NCBI GenBank assembly: GCA_030568195.1
Contig: JAJLTO010000009.1
Location: 62,001-126,000, forward strand
Direction of reading: 5' to 3'
Source: Dipodascopsis uninucleata var. uninucleata
Lineage: Eukaryota; Ascomycota; Lipomycetes; Lipomycetales; Lipomycetaceae
DNA: 64,000 nt
Shown here: in pieces, positions 1 to 11,402 of the stretch
Numbering within the stretch: position 1 is the first letter of the stretch
How the letters are laid out: each line of letters begins with the position of its first letter
Position numbers and translations under genes: made by a program
Notes under the pieces: generated by a model
The model's database searches: none
What the model was told of the DNA's origin: nothing
What the model saw: the letters and a program-made list of their open reading frames with translations, nothing else

Positions 1-1262
1 GCAACAGTCATGTCACCCTGACTATAGAGTCTAGTACCCTGCCAGAAACAAGTGGCATCAACACCATATCCTAAGAACATAGTAGCACCTGCTTCAAATC
101 CTCCAATGCATCCACCAATGATTCCAGATTTCTCGGACAGCTCCAATAGCCTTCTATAGAGGCTGACCATGCTCTCCTGGATACTAAACGCCTGGACATT
201 GCGGACGCTAGACAAGCTTTCCTCTGCAATACTAGCACCTTGAGAGTATCCTTTCTGAGCTTTCTGAGCGTAGTATGTGGCAAACTTAGCACAACCATAA
301 GTGACAGAAATAATGAGAAAAACATCACCAAGCATAATTGAAGTCAATATATAAGACTGAGTATACGCTATAACTATACATCCAACGAAAGTAGTAAAAT
401 GTGAGATAACATATGAAACCTTCTCAGACATTGCGTCCTGAATGAGACTCATATCAGAACCAATGCAAGTCGTGATTTCTCCAGCACCTAGATTGTCGAA
501 AAACCCTACATTCTGGCTCAGAATAGCGGCAAGGTAACGCTGTCTGATTCTACCGGCCAAGATCTCTGCTCTATCGATGAAAATGTATGACTTGATCCAC
601 GTGAGAACAAATATTCCAATACCAATGATAAAAAGATATAATGAATTTCGGGACACACTAGCTACGAATCGATCTGCCGCCATCTGATAGTCAATCATGC
701 AATCAGATGGATTATAACAATAGGTAGAGTTATAATACGAATAATAAAAGCCGCTTTCATTTGTGTATGTGTAGTAATCATCAATGCCAAACGTCTTGTT
801 CATTATCCATCCTGACCAAGTTGTGTTCTCAAAGTTATAAAGCATTGTGCCCGGCATAAAATCTGTAAAATCTTGTGATGCGTATCCAAACACAATAGCC
901 ATAAGTGGCTTCATCAGACCCTCCAAAATCGAGGCCACCAGTCCGATAGAATACCATACAAGATCATTTTTGTCGGCATATCTAAATAATCGTAGAAACG
1001 ATGGAGTAACCGATGGTACCTCTATTTGACGACGTAAAATCTCAATCTCTTCATCCGAATATCCAAGTCCGTTCAAGTCGAACCCATTGAGAGTCGCATA
1101 ACTTTTCTCTTTTGAATCTTTGATCAAAGATGTTTTTTCGGATACCTCTCCGCTCGACACACTATCTTTGTCGCTGCTCAAGCCGCTACTTGAGACTGAA
1201 ATCTTGCTGCGGTCAGCGTCATTCTCAGACTCTACCTTTTTTCCGAATCCAAGTCCTGCCAT
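1..1262 (-). CDS. ABC exporter, ABCB/MDR-Ste6 type (C-terminal part beyond the left edge)
   Basis: About 420 N-terminal residues are visible, read leftwards from an ATG at 1262 with no stop before the edge. A charged Ser/Lys/Glu-rich cytosolic tail (residues 1-95) is followed by the first transmembrane domain of a type I ABC exporter. TM1 is followed by a long external loop with four N-glycosylation sequons (NTT, NKT, NES, NST), the arrangement seen in P-glycoprotein-like full transporters. The later helices contain the family-typical stretch with GFFD, GE and the ASIAEESLSSVRNVQAF-like coupling region. The nucleotide-binding domains are outside the window. Expected role is ATP-driven export of lipids, peptides or drugs at the plasma membrane or vacuole. 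Whether it is an MDR pump or a pheromone exporter cannot be decided here. Confidence 0.88.
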   Translation of the reverse strand, partial: MAGLGFGKKVESENDADRSKISVSSSGLSSDKDSVSSGEVSEKTSLIKDSKEKSYATLNGFDLNGLGYSDEEIEILRRQIEVPSVTPSFLRLFRYADKNDLVWYSIGLVASILEGLMKPLMAIVFGYASQDFTDFMPGTMLYNFENTTWSGWIMNKTFGIDDYYTYTNESGFYYSYYNSTYCYNPSDCMIDYQMAADRFVASVSRNSLYLFIIGIGIFVLTWIKSYIFIDRAEILAGRIRQRYLAAILSQNVGFFDNLGAGEITTCIGSDMSLIQDAMSEKVSYVISHFTTFVGCIVIAYTQSYILTSIMLGDVFLIISVTYGCAKFATYYAQKAQKGYSQGASIAEESLSSVRNVQAFSIQESMVSLYRRLLELSEKSGIIGGCIGGFEAGATMFLGYGVDATCFWQGTRLYSQGDMTV

Positions 1263-4104
1263 AATTTTTATTTACTGGCAACAAACACTTCAATTCAAAA
1301 TAGAATAATTTTTGCTAGTGTACGCAACAGAAACATCTTATATAAAATACGTATACAGCTGGAAGTTTCATTGCACAGACCATGAAATAGCTTCTTTGTA
1401 CTCGTGTTTCTTTATCAGTTGCTATTTTCTTGGAGCTTAAGGTACGCCACAATAACTCTCTCCTTCCTCGAATTGGTAAAAATAACCTGAATTTGAGCTC
1501 TTGTTCAGCTAATCGGAGTCAATTCCAGTCTCCATCGTACTTAAGCTTTACACATCGACATTAATTCTGTATTCTTTTTCCTAGAAAATATTTTAGTTAC
1601 CTTATCATGAGCTTTTTTCATTTCCAATCCCAGATAAGCGCTCGCTTCATATCTCGAATCTACTTAAATATCAAGCGCATGTTGACTTTGCAGCGCATAT
1701 ACATTACAATTTTCTATTTACGCCTTATTCCCAACAGAATTTGGCATTTCCTTTTGTTTTCACGTGACTAGAAGATTGAGCTCCACTAAAATGCTTGTTT
1801 ATACCAGGAAAGGTAGTGTAGATTTCTATGAGTATCTGTAGTGTACATAAAAAATGATATAGCTCAGATATGATATCCTATACATATCCAGTAGAAGTGA
1901 TATTGCTAGTATTTATGATAATATGTGGGAGATGCGTTGTGGTATTTACAGATTGAATATCTGGATCATAGATTATTTGATTCATGTAGCGACTCAGTGA
2001 GTACTGAAATCGGGACATGACTAGAAATCTTAAGATAGCCAATCTGAATAATAATGCGAGATAGAGTGTGACTTTAGTTATATAGTGAGTAAGCAGAGAT
2101 GAACTAGCATTGCCTCAAAATTCTGTTTCGCTCTTTTTTCTATCTACAGAGATGTGGGAAACCTTCATGAAATGCTTAAAGCCGGATACAATAAAAGTGA
2201 ATAGCTCTCTTAGAACTGTCAAATTCCTCGTAAATTGGACCTTTTTGAAAGAGTTGAACCGAAATGATTTCAGGCTGATATAAAGATTTACGAACTAATT
2301 GGCTTGTGCGAAGTAAGTGCGCTATTCCCTATACTGGATATGTCATGGTGGCACTGCGAGTTTCACTATAGTTTGATGCAGGGTTCACGATCTAATTTGA
2401 AGCTAAACGAGGGTTTTTCTACACATAAATGCCGCCATCCGAAATACGACCTGATGAAATTTACACCACATTATTGCACCCAATAGATTTGGCAGTATAG
2501 AGTAAAGAACTTAGAAGGCTAGAATGGCATATCTCACTTTACAATCATAGGCGATGTATTTAGTATTTAGTCTCTTCAAAGTGTTACGTCCAAATATGAA
2601 GCGATATACTGCGGTAAAACAGATTATATAGAGAAGAAATAGTGCCTAAATGCTGATTGCATGCTGATTGCATTATATGAAAGGTTAGTATTTAAGAGAA
2701 ATGCGCACTGCTCTGTTGTACTCACTATAAACATAAGTTCGCGTCTTCTACGAGACTGCTTTTAGAGACCAGAAATAATGAGTGAATGAACGGCGTTCCT
2801 CAATATTCTAGTGTGACGGTCCAACTTTCCATTCTAGTAATTTTTCTGAGAGTTACGCCTTTCTTCATTCACTAGAGACCTAACTAACTCAGGTGCATTG
2901 ATTCTAAGGGGGTTATTGCTGCTCAACTTTGAGAACTTGATATATCTGCGAGAGTATTACACCAAACCACCGTGTTATCAGACTGATGCGTCATCAAATT
3001 TAAACTACACCTTCCATAAAAATCAACGCAAAGTACTATTGTGATGCACGTAGTATTTGATTCATACACCACGTCAAACACAACCTTCAAAATGGCCCTT
3101 AGTCATGAATATGTGCTTTGTGATTATATCTTAAAACAGATAAACTATGAGTAACTGCAAATAGAAAACAATGTAAATACATTGAGTCTGCGCGAAATCG
3201 AGGTCGCCTCAATTCCAAATAGTACTAATATAATTGCAATACAAGGTATAAGGCACTTGATCAAACTACTGCTCTGCAACATCTAAGTGGGCGACTACTG
3301 CCTCGTGGCTGTCTATCGACGAAGTATTCACGTGCCCGCAAGAAGGACGTGTATGTGTTCAAAGTGGATGGTCCTCCGATAAGATATACATACTAATTCT
3401 ACTTTCCCATACCCCATGTCTTCGAATCTTGTATACTAACATGCAACTGTCTATTAACCTATTGGAAGGTAATGTCTAATACAATGAAGCACTCCACAGA
3501 AAATACACAAATATGCCTGCATTGTAATCTTGGCAGCTTGATGCAGTAAATGACAGCTTCCTTAAATCGATAATACGAGCGGAAGAAAATCCGAATGCAA
3601 GAAAAACAAGGCAAAAAGGACGAAGCTTATAAACAATAGCTACATAAACCCTACTGCTATATAAAAAGGATGGATGAACCTGAGCTCTTGTATACTCTTA
3701 AAACTGTATATATCAAATGCAGAGAACCCTTCATTATAAAACGGGCAATTAGATTAGCCCGAGCCAGTAAACGCAAGTCAGCGGAAATACTCATTATCTG
3801 TGGCATATGGGATTAGATAAGTACGAGACATGCAGAATTTTGAATGTGTATATTTTCAATGAAAGCAAATTAATCCTATAGCAAGAGATCCGAAGTCCGT
3901 TAAGCATCAGTATCTAACTTAGCACAGTAAAGCTGCACTTATGTATCTTGTTCCTGGAACGACCCTAAGTTAGCATCACTGGTAGACAAGATTATGATTG
4001 AAGATATCGTAAACGCCAATTATGTATCTATTGAATGGCCATGTGCAAAAGTAGTTGTAATTTTATATGTCTATTGTTATATGTGAATGACTAGCTAGAG
4101 AGCT
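1263..4104. other. Gene-free interval, 2.8 kb
   Basis: Only short reading frames (the longest about 60 codons), none with recognisable protein character, and no intron-joined gene could be built. It holds the promoter of the ABC exporter on the left and the 3' end of the NUDIX gene on the right. An E-box-like TCACGTGAC lies at 1760-1768 and a tandem 11-bp duplication at 2650-2671. No tRNA B box, rRNA or transposon signal was seen. Confidence 0.5.
1760..1773 (+). promoter_or_regulatory. TCACGTGACTAGAA motif, copy 1
   Basis: A 14-nt stretch centred on the palindrome TCACGTGA, about 500 bp upstream of the ABC exporter start. The identical 14-mer occurs again at 4759-4772, near the NUDIX gene. 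CACGTG cores are bound by basic helix-loop-helix factors of the Cbf1/Pho4 type in fungi. The functional assignment is inference. Confidence 0.4.
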
Positions 4105-4644
4105 CTAATACTTTGTATTCGGAAACAGCATCTGCTCATTTGATCCGTCTTTAAGCAATATTTGTTGCAAATCTCCACTTTCCGAAAAAATAGTCTCGAA
4201 CAAGCATTGTTCACCACATTTAAAAAGTAAGCCATCCTTCATTATTGCCTTGACATTAGGAACAATGCCAGTGTTGTCTATGTGAAGGGCCCAGTCAAGA
4301 GTTTTCCAGTCCAATATGCCTTCTCGATAGCCGCGAGGTGTTTCGTACTGCTCTTCAATGTCTGCAGTGTAAATGTACATGCCACCAAGACTCGTGAGAG
4401 GCCCATCTTTGTTCTTTTTATACCACGTCATGATTCCTCGACAACTAAAGCTTTCAATTGGCAAATCAAGTTCAGTTTCTTCCTGAACCTCGCGTTTAAT
4501 GCATTCTAAGGGGGTCTCATTTTCGTCAATTTTACCACCAACACCATTCCAACGACCCATCCACGGCGCTTTCTGTCTATTAAGTAACAGAACACTATTG
4601 CCTCTCTTTATAAAGCATATGGTATAGATTAATTTGACAGTCAT
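4105..4644 (-). CDS. NUDIX hydrolase, MutT/MTH1-like
   Basis: A 179-residue single-exon protein with a NUDIX box at residues 37-59: G37, E43, R51-E52, E55-E56. The glycine usual near the end of the box is Glu58. A GRWNG segment at 30-34 just before the box resembles MTH1 and bacterial 8-oxo-dGTP diphosphatases. The family hydrolyses nucleoside diphosphate-linked substrates with Mg2+, often cleansing oxidised dGTP from the nucleotide pool; the exact substrate here is inferred. The start ATG at 4644 begins with a typical MTVKL beta-strand. No targeting signal is evident, so the protein is probably cytosolic. The gene stands alone, divergent from the DUF1275 gene. Confidence 0.85.
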   Translation of the reverse strand: MTVKLIYTICFIKRGNSVLLLNRQKAPWMGRWNGVGGKIDENETPLECIKREVQEETELDLPIESFSCRGIMTWYKKNKDGPLTSLGGMYIYTADIEEQYETPRGYREGILDWKTLDWALHIDNTGIVPNVKAIMKDGLLFKCGEQCLFETIFSESGDLQQILLKDGSNEQMLFPNTKY

Positions 4645-5120
4645 TGCTTTCTCGCCAGTTTCTCAAACTAGCACAATCCACTGTATTTATTGAGCTTTTT
4701 TGTGATTTCATGCTGCCAACTTTATATTCTACCATTCTCGTCTCCATCTTCAAATTTATCACGTGACTAGAACTGCGTTCTAGCGATTACTCAGGAAGCT
4801 AATTCCAGTGACTAATTTTTTTTTACAAAGTTCAAGCCTTGGAACTAGCCGAAATAGACGATAAATGACGACGATGGCGACGATGGCGATCTTCACAAAC
4901 CAAACGACTAGCAATGTAATAGAAGAGTAATTTTCAGCAAATTTAGAACAGTTATTGCAGTCAAAGATATCGATATATGAAATGTTAGTGATATAGTGAA
5001 TTAGATGCTTGCGCTGAGGGTAAATACATAGTATATTAGTCATACTTTAGACGTTAATTTTGAAATAGAGAGTAAGTATATTTTTGGAACGATCGGAAGA
5101 GCAGGACCAGTAAAAAATAC
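4645..5120. promoter_or_regulatory. Divergent promoter between the NUDIX and DUF1275 genes
   Basis: A 476-bp interval between two outward-facing starts. It carries the second copy of TCACGTGACTAGAA (4759-4772), about 115 bp from the NUDIX start. An 87-codon minus-strand frame at 4780-5043 encodes one hydrophobic segment but resembles no family I know and is treated as chance. Confidence 0.4.
4759..4772 (+). promoter_or_regulatory. TCACGTGACTAGAA motif, copy 2
   Basis: Identical to the 14-mer at 1760-1773. The palindromic TCACGTGA core suggests a bHLH (Cbf1-like) site; the shared ACTAGAA flank extends the match beyond the core. Confidence 0.4.
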
Positions 5121-5888
5121 ATGGCTTCTGCCCCTATACATGACGAGAAGCCCTACTATGCGAGCTGGAGAAGGCATTTGACGCGCGAGGCTATCCTGGC
5201 CTATTTGACAGAGGACGTGGGTATAAGCGTTTTTCTCGAGAGCCAACTGATTTTACTCGGCTTCGCTACTGGAGTCCATGATGCAATCACTTACCCATAC
5301 TACCAGTGTTTTATGTCCAACCAAACTGGTAACACGATTTTTTTGGGTATCGGCATCGCCAATATTGATCGTGATAAGTTTAATCTAAGCAATTGTGGAC
5401 TCAGTCTGGGCATGTTTGTCGCAGGTGCTTTGACTCTTGGCCAGCTGGGCAATGTTGCAGGGACGCGACGACGGATCTGGCTGATTTTCTCGTCACTAAT
5501 CCAAACAGCCCTTGGATTTGCCTCTGCCGCTATTCAAGCAAGCTTCGAAGATCTCAATCAACGTACTCTAAGGTTTGCTGTAATTGCAATGCTTTCATTT
5601 GCATCTGGCGGACAGGTTGGACTAGCTCGAGGTGTGAAAATTAGTGAGATTCCAACGGCAGTCGTGACATCAGCTTATGTTGATTTCTTGATTGACCCTA
5701 AGCTTATAAGCTTGCATAATCGCTCTAGAAATCGACGCTTCTTCTTTGTATTGGCATTATTCGTTGGTGGCCTTTCCGGTGCATTTGCTTATAAGCAGCA
5801 TAGTCCTGCCTTCGCATTTTTTATATCTGCCATATGTCGCTTTATCGTGATGGTTATGTTCTTTTTCACACCAAAGCTAAAAGATTGA
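5121..5888 (+). CDS. DUF1275 (YoaK-type) family membrane protein
   Basis: A 255-residue single-exon protein with about six hydrophobic segments separated by short loops. The N-terminal part has the family pattern of a helix containing GxxDAITY followed by the MSNQTGNT(I/V)xLG segment, here near residues 60-80. DUF1275 proteins occur in bacteria and filamentous ascomycetes and their biochemical role is not established. Arg/Lys-rich loops after segments three and five suggest cytosolic faces. The start is the ATG at 5121, giving a short hydrophilic leader. Confidence 0.82.
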   Translation: MASAPIHDEKPYYASWRRHLTREAILAYLTEDVGISVFLESQLILLGFATGVHDAITYPYYQCFMSNQTGNTIFLGIGIANIDRDKFNLSNCGLSLGMFVAGALTLGQLGNVAGTRRRIWLIFSSLIQTALGFASAAIQASFEDLNQRTLRFAVIAMLSFASGGQVGLARGVKISEIPTAVVTSAYVDFLIDPKLISLHNRSRNRRFFFVLALFVGGLSGAFAYKQHSPAFAFFISAICRFIVMVMFFFTPKLKD

Positions 5889-6535
5889 TAATATGTGATA
5901 CCATTTTTATAGATATAATAGATATATATGTGCTATATATATGATTTTTGCTTCTAATTACGATGATTTGATTTACCTTATAGTTCATTGGCCATCAATA
6001 TTTTATATCTCATCTTTGTGCGCATAATGCTAAAAGCCCACGCCACATTTTAACTTCTGTCAAAAATTATTGATGTTGACTTGGCTCTCTTGGCCAATAT
6101 ATCAAGATATACTCCGGCAAGACAATTATACTATAGGAGCATTTTTTACACGTACAATCAATGAATACTAACTTTAACGTATGATTAACTCATATGATTA
6201 GATACTGGAAAAATGATTAAAAAGCAAATCATAGTACCACCAAACTATCTTCCAAAATACTAGTAATAGAAACGTATAAAGACTTCTTTTTACTCCTGCA
6301 CAAAATGAAACATTACAATCCTGGGCTTCGCATATGCAACTGTCAAATTACAGAGAATAGCAAGATAAACAAAATTTGGAAGCATGAAAAATAAGGGAAA
6401 CCAAAAGCGCAAAATAGCAACATGGAAGCGAACAAAACACAGCAGTTTTAGAACAAACATAACAGCAGACTGAAAAAAAAAAGGAAAACTAAAATATATA
6501 ATATACTTCAGGACAATAATTATCCGCAAGTCTTT
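5889..6535. other. Convergent 3' interval between the DUF1275 and CCC1 genes
   Basis: Very AT-rich sequence between two converging genes, expected to hold both 3' untranslated regions. The hydrophobic 79-codon minus-strand frame here is T-rich low-complexity sequence, not a convincing gene. Confidence 0.4.
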
Positions 6536-7441
6536 TTATTCTCCCCCAATCCTTGCGTTAAACATTCTGACTACGAACATAGCTGAGCCAGCAGCAGCAC
6601 TGCCAACTACGACCATCTGTACTCCAGACGAAACGCCAGCATAAACATTTCTGCTACCTCTCCAGCCCGAAACAGCACAGGTCTTAGTGTAGCCGAAGGC
6701 GAAAAGTGTGATGATCATGATACCAATAGACCAAGCCAACCCTTCGCTGATAGACTGTGTGAAGAAATATGGCAACAGAGGAATCAGTCCACCCAAAAAG
6801 TAGCCAAGAGCAATAGTGATGGCACAGTAGATAGCATGAAAGTCCGACGGTTCGGGCATTGAGTGAACAAATGTCATCATGAATTGCACAAGCCGTGGAG
6901 ACTCGTACAGATAGACAATCAGCTCGTCAATTATAGTCTTTGGAATACCATATGGAGTGAACACATCGATGACTGAAGTGGCAACATCACCAGGCGATAG
7001 CTTGGTCAGCTCTCTTGTTTCCTGGAGAACAGCTTCGTATGAAGCCCTAGGACTCGTTAGCAGACTACTTCTTATTCTCATCCATTCTCTCTGGCAGTAT
7101 GTCTTATTCCATCGACGTACAAATACAATTCTGTCTACTTCTGTCACTCCTCCTATAATATTCTTCTTCCTCCGCTCTTCGTACTCTGCTTTGCTTTGCT
7201 AATCCTCTCTTTCCTAACCATTCATCCCTAGAAAATTGTAAACTTACTCTTCGCTCTTCGCTCCTAGAAATCCGCCGAGACCCATTGATATAGCACCTGC
7301 AATGAGCTCAGCTAAACCACCATAGATGACGACGTTCTTGTCGCCAATAGCAGACAGTCCAGCGGTAAGCGCAAATGGTACCGTTAAACCGTCAGAAAGG
7401 CCAACGACAGCATTGGAAATCAATCTAGGATCCACTTTCAT
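6536..7441 (-). CDS. CCC1: Vacuolar Fe2+/Mn2+ transporter, CCC1/VIT1 family (two exons)
   Basis: Exons 7441-7248 and 7046-6536 give 234 residues. The N-terminal part has the family signature GLSDGLTVPFALTAGLS, then GGLAELIAGAISMGLGG and GAKSEE. The C-terminal exon holds the cytosolic helix region (ETREL, FTPYGIP) and the last three membrane helices. The 201-nt intron uses GTAAGT, a GCTAAC branch site and CTAG. This acceptor is chosen because it restores the E-[AE]-SYxAxLxETR continuity known in filamentous fungi. CCC1 proteins store iron and manganese in the vacuole. An in-frame stop lies just upstream of the ATG. Some relatives have a longer N-terminus, so an unseen upstream exon is possible. 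Confidence 0.88.
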
Positions 7442-9440
7442 TTTCCCTGATGTATTCTATTGTCAATGAGTCGTCTATATGAGTATGAGTGCACTTGTAT
7501 TTGTATGTTACAGATATATGAAGATAACAGAATGCAATGGAGAAAGGAGGTGTTCAAGTTATATCTTAGATATACCTATGTGACGCTAATTGCACGCTAT
7601 ACATGTAACTATAGTTGTGGAGCACTCTTGCTAAAACTGAGAGACGTTAATACAATGTATTTCCAGCAAGCTCTCAACTTGGAATTAACGACCGATTCCT
7701 GGACGATCCAAACCTCTGATGACGGGATAGACACTGGAAATTGAAAGATATTGAAGCACTAAAAGATTTTTTTCTGCTCAAAATATCACAGGATCAAACC
7801 AGTGAGTGATATGGAGGGACTATGTATTAGGCTGGATTCGAAGAAAAATAATCTCTCTCCACCAGTCGAACTCCACCAGTATGTTCACTAACTACCTTAT
7901 CGCAGGCCAACAGCTCGTTTCTGCCAGTGTGCTTTCGTCAAATACGCACACAGCGCGTCCAGTACCGGTTTTCTACTAGTGTCACGGGTATCCACTCATG
8001 GACAGTCTTGCTCTTGCCCAATTCTGCCTTGCTTGTTTTCTATCTAGTTGAATACATTCCATGATAGTCATAGTTCGTGAAAAAGTCACAGCAAAGGCGA
8101 ATAAAAGTTCAAATTGTACATATAATGTCAAGCCTAAAGCGAGCTGCATAATATCATTCCTTAGCACTCTGATTGGTCCCAGCCGTGCACATGTCACGAA
8201 CTGGTCGTCTATGGCGACGAGAGGTCCTGGAAATAGCGGAAAAGATGGCAAGTTTAAGCTTCTCCAGCTTATGACAAGAATCTTGTCAAGTAAACCAACA
8301 ATAAGTGCACGTGTATAAGGTCGAAGTCCTAAACCGTCATAAGCGGCTTATTAAAGTGAAAGACACGGCAATAAAAACCAAAATACGGAACGTATAAAGT
8401 AGTAAGGTTTGTATTTAACGTTTACACTAGTACGAACCCTTTATTTGTCTTTGGCGTGCATTTAAAGTGCAGCAAGCTTTCATTGATGCTTAATTATGTA
8501 CCCTGCATAGGGTCAGGCACGCGTATTGGCGACAAAGACTGCGTGGTTCAATAATCGAGGGCTTAATGGTCAAGTCCATAAAAACGAAATTCCGCGTCGA
8601 TACGCTGCTGCATCTTGCGCGATTATATTTCTCCTGGTCCTGCGATGACGACGCGCAGCTTATCCTTGAATCTGAGACAGATCTCGAGCTGTCTAGGTCA
8701 GTATGCTACAGACCATGGAGTCGAAGCTTACGTGCAAGATACTTGCCATGCAGTATCGCAATATAGCCCCAGATGCCTTTTCCGGCTGAGTTAGAAACAA
8801 TTAGTAGATGATAGTCTGTTCAAGCACTGCTTTCTAGTTTGGGATTTAATTGAATGGGTGTACATGCCTGTTGACTAACGGTAAGTCTTGCTAATTCTCC
8901 TTTACGAGCAACAGCATCAATTCGGACGCTGTCACGCGAGTTGGACCGTATAGGCCTGCGCTCAGCTTACCTGCTACCTCATCTACTGCTTCGCTAATGA
9001 TTCCCCGCAATCGAGATGCCGCATTGCAATAAGACTTACGTGTTTTCGAGTTGGGACAATTGAGTCGAATAGGACGCTAATCCGTCTTGTATTCTCCAAC
9101 AAACTTCTTGCTTGGAGACGTCATGATACCACTTATCAATTTATTTCAGATTTTTATTCACTCATTCTTTGGTAGTGCTTCATTATCAGAGCTGCAGCAC
9201 CCAAACTTAACTTGAAGCCAGAATCCAGACCTTGTATCGGTTCCTGTTCAATTGGAGGCATATCTAAAGTATCTGTCACTTCCTATAATAAATGAGGGAC
9301 ATACATACCCAACTAGTATTGTTCCGCTCTTCCTCTCCATGGTTATATATTGAACAATACTCCCTCCCTTTACTTCCAGTACGAAGTCTAGTAGCTCCTT
9401 ACGTAAGTAGCACATTCTGCCCTCTCTGTAACTAGTTCCA
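7442..9440. other. Gene-poor interval upstream of CCC1 and the secreted phosphoesterase
   Basis: A 2-kb interval between two diverging genes. Reading frames up to about 94 codons overlap on opposite strands and show no family resemblance. A CACGTG lies at 8308-8313 and an isolated ACGCGT at 8519-8524. A CT-rich stretch just before the phosphoesterase start resembles the pyrimidine-rich core promoters of strongly expressed fungal genes. Confidence 0.4.
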
Positions 9441-10853
9441 ATGCGTTTCTTTGTTGCTACTGCTGTCGGTTTGGCCCTTGCCAGTTCTGCCACTGCCGTC
9501 CCTTTCCCAAGTCAATCCAAAGATGATGTCTGGAAAGATCTTCGTGGAAAGATCACTCATGTTGTCTACCTTATGATGGAGAACCATTCCTTCGATAACA
9601 TTGCTGGCTTCTGGAAGTTTCGTGATGATATTGACAATTTGGTCCACACACCTCATTGCAACAACTATAACAATGAGAATTATACGATCTATGGTGAACC
9701 TCTTCTTATCTGTGCTAAGCCATATGAGCAGGAGGTACCTCTCCATGATCCTGATCACAACTTTGCTGGTACAAGCTTCGAGCTGTACGAGAAGTGGGAT
9801 CCTACCTCTGACGATGTCCCAACAATGGGTGGCTTCGTCAATCGTGAGTCGGATAAATACTCTTCTCCACCAGGACAAGCTGCCTTCGTCATCAATGCTT
9901 ACGACGAAGAAAAGACAAAAACCTTGACATATATCGCTAAGAACTTCGCGTTCTTCGATTCTTACCACGCTGAGCACCCGGGTCCAACCAACCCCAACCG
10001 TATGTTTGCTACCTCTGGATCTACTTGCGGCTATGTCGACAATACTGATGCTCAGTCTACTGGCTGGTTCTCCAACGTTACTGGCATAGAGTGTGCTACT
10101 TCCATTTTCGAGTCCCTTTCGAAGAAGGGTATTTCTTGGAAGAATTATTATGAATCTGACATTATTGACTCTTATATTTACAAGTATGTCCAGGATCACG
10201 ACATGGATCGTATTGTCCATGCTGATCAGTTCTACAAGGATATTCAGGAGGGCACTCTTCCTCAATTCTCCTATATCAATCCTGAGTGCTGTTCGGTTGA
10301 CTCTATGCATCCTACTTCCAATGCTGCTGCCGGCGAGCAATTGATCAAACATGTCTATGACGCAATCCGTAACTCCAAATACTGGGATACCACTCTCTTC
10401 ATTCTCAACTTTGACGAGCACGGAGGATTCGCTGATCATGTTCCCCCACCAACTAACATTCCAAAGCCTGAGGATGGAATCACGTTCTCCGGTATCTCTG
10501 ATGACCATAATGTCACATATGACTTCTCCCGTCTCGGTGTTCGTGTCCCTGCCTTTGTTATCTCCCCATGGGTCAAGCCAGGTACTCTGATCCACGATAA
10601 AGGTACTAGCTATGCCAGCGACTCTGCCTACACTCACACTTCCTTCCTGCACTTCTTGCAGAACCTCTGGGAGCTCGAGGGATTGAACAACAGAGTCCAG
10701 TGGGCCAAGACCTTTGAGTACATTTTTGAGGACAAGATGATCAATGCTCCAAAGCAACTACCTACTCCCGAGTGGGTTGGTGACAACTATGATGTCCAGC
10801 CAGCGGCATTCTATAAGCTTAACCAGCCATACTCTTACTACGCTAACCTCTAA
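9441..10853 (+). CDS. Secreted phosphoesterase, phospholipase C / acid phosphatase-like (PF04185 family)
   Basis: A 470-residue single-exon protein. Residues 1-19 form a signal peptide (hydrophobic core VATAVGLALASS, cleavage after ATA). The alkaline-phosphatase-superfamily core follows: YLMMENHSFDN near residues 35-45 holds the metal-binding Glu and Asn, AEHPGPTNPNRMF is the family motif around 175-187, and FDEHGGFADH near 325 holds the metal-binding Asp and His. Such enzymes release phosphate or cleave phospholipid head groups outside the cell. Codons are more biased (TCT, GTC, ATC, AAG) than in neighbouring genes, suggesting high expression. Several N-glycosylation sequons fit secretion. 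No C-terminal anchor is seen. Confidence 0.88.
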   Translation: MRFFVATAVGLALASSATAVPFPSQSKDDVWKDLRGKITHVVYLMMENHSFDNIAGFWKFRDDIDNLVHTPHCNNYNNENYTIYGEPLLICAKPYEQEVPLHDPDHNFAGTSFELYEKWDPTSDDVPTMGGFVNRESDKYSSPPGQAAFVINAYDEEKTKTLTYIAKNFAFFDSYHAEHPGPTNPNRMFATSGSTCGYVDNTDAQSTGWFSNVTGIECATSIFESLSKKGISWKNYYESDIIDSYIYKYVQDHDMDRIVHADQFYKDIQEGTLPQFSYINPECCSVDSMHPTSNAAAGEQLIKHVYDAIRNSKYWDTTLFILNFDEHGGFADHVPPPTNIPKPEDGITFSGISDDHNVTYDFSRLGVRVPAFVISPWVKPGTLIHDKGTSYASDSAYTHTSFLHFLQNLWELEGLNNRVQWAKTFEYIFEDKMINAPKQLPTPEWVGDNYDVQPAAFYKLNQPYSYYANL

Positions 10854-11402
10854 ATTTTTTGTTGCGTCTTCTAATTTATCGTTTGTTTTGTCTGAGTTCG
10901 ATGTGAAGCTTTAGTTGTAATAAAGCTATCCGAATTTGTTATAATTGGATATAATATATAGATTGTGCAATTTATCTAATACCTTTTTTCCGGTGTATTC
11001 TATTAAGATTTAGGAATTTTCGAACCAAGTAGATAATATTGTTTACAATCATCGTATCACTCAATGGCGTAGTTTTGTAAGAATCATAAGTAATAATTGT
11101 CTTTAAAGCTTGGTAAAAGGAACTGTATAAAATGTGATAGACGTTTTTGAATACCAGAATTACTGTACTATTGAAACTCTAAATAAACTAGTGGTGCACT
11201 ATAATTTAATTTACAATCGTAATCCGCATAAGCGGTATTAAAAAACTTTACTACTATTTGTAAAAGCCAAGATCAAAATTATAAAGCCATCTTAGCACTA
11301 CCATAAAAATATGACATCTTACTGTTCCATAAACAGATCCATAATAGAAAAAAATCATCATGCATCAAGAAACATTGATCTTCGGTTATTGCAAAGAACT
11401 AT
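10854..11402. terminator. Convergent 3' interval with an AATAAA signal
   Basis: T- and A-rich sequence between the phosphoesterase and MFS genes, with AATAAA at 10919-10924, 66-71 bp beyond the phosphoesterase stop, a plausible polyadenylation signal. No further gene was seen. Confidence 0.4.

Noticed and set aside
4780-5043. 87-codon frame with one hydrophobic segment in the NUDIX/DUF1275 promoter
   Set aside because: The hydrophobicity can be explained by T-rich codons, there is no homology I recognise, and it lies in a short divergent promoter.
7047-7147. Alternative CCC1 second exon starting further upstream (GTG at 7147)
   Set aside because: Phases do not join to exon 1, and the added residues interrupt the conserved KSEE-ASYEAVLQETR continuity that the acceptor at 7047 restores.
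9432-10757. 441-codon minus-strand frame opposite the phosphoesterase gene
   Set aside because: It is an exact antisense of a well-recognised secreted enzyme with biased codons, which suppresses stops on the other strand. The translated product is Ile/Val-rich with no family resemblance.
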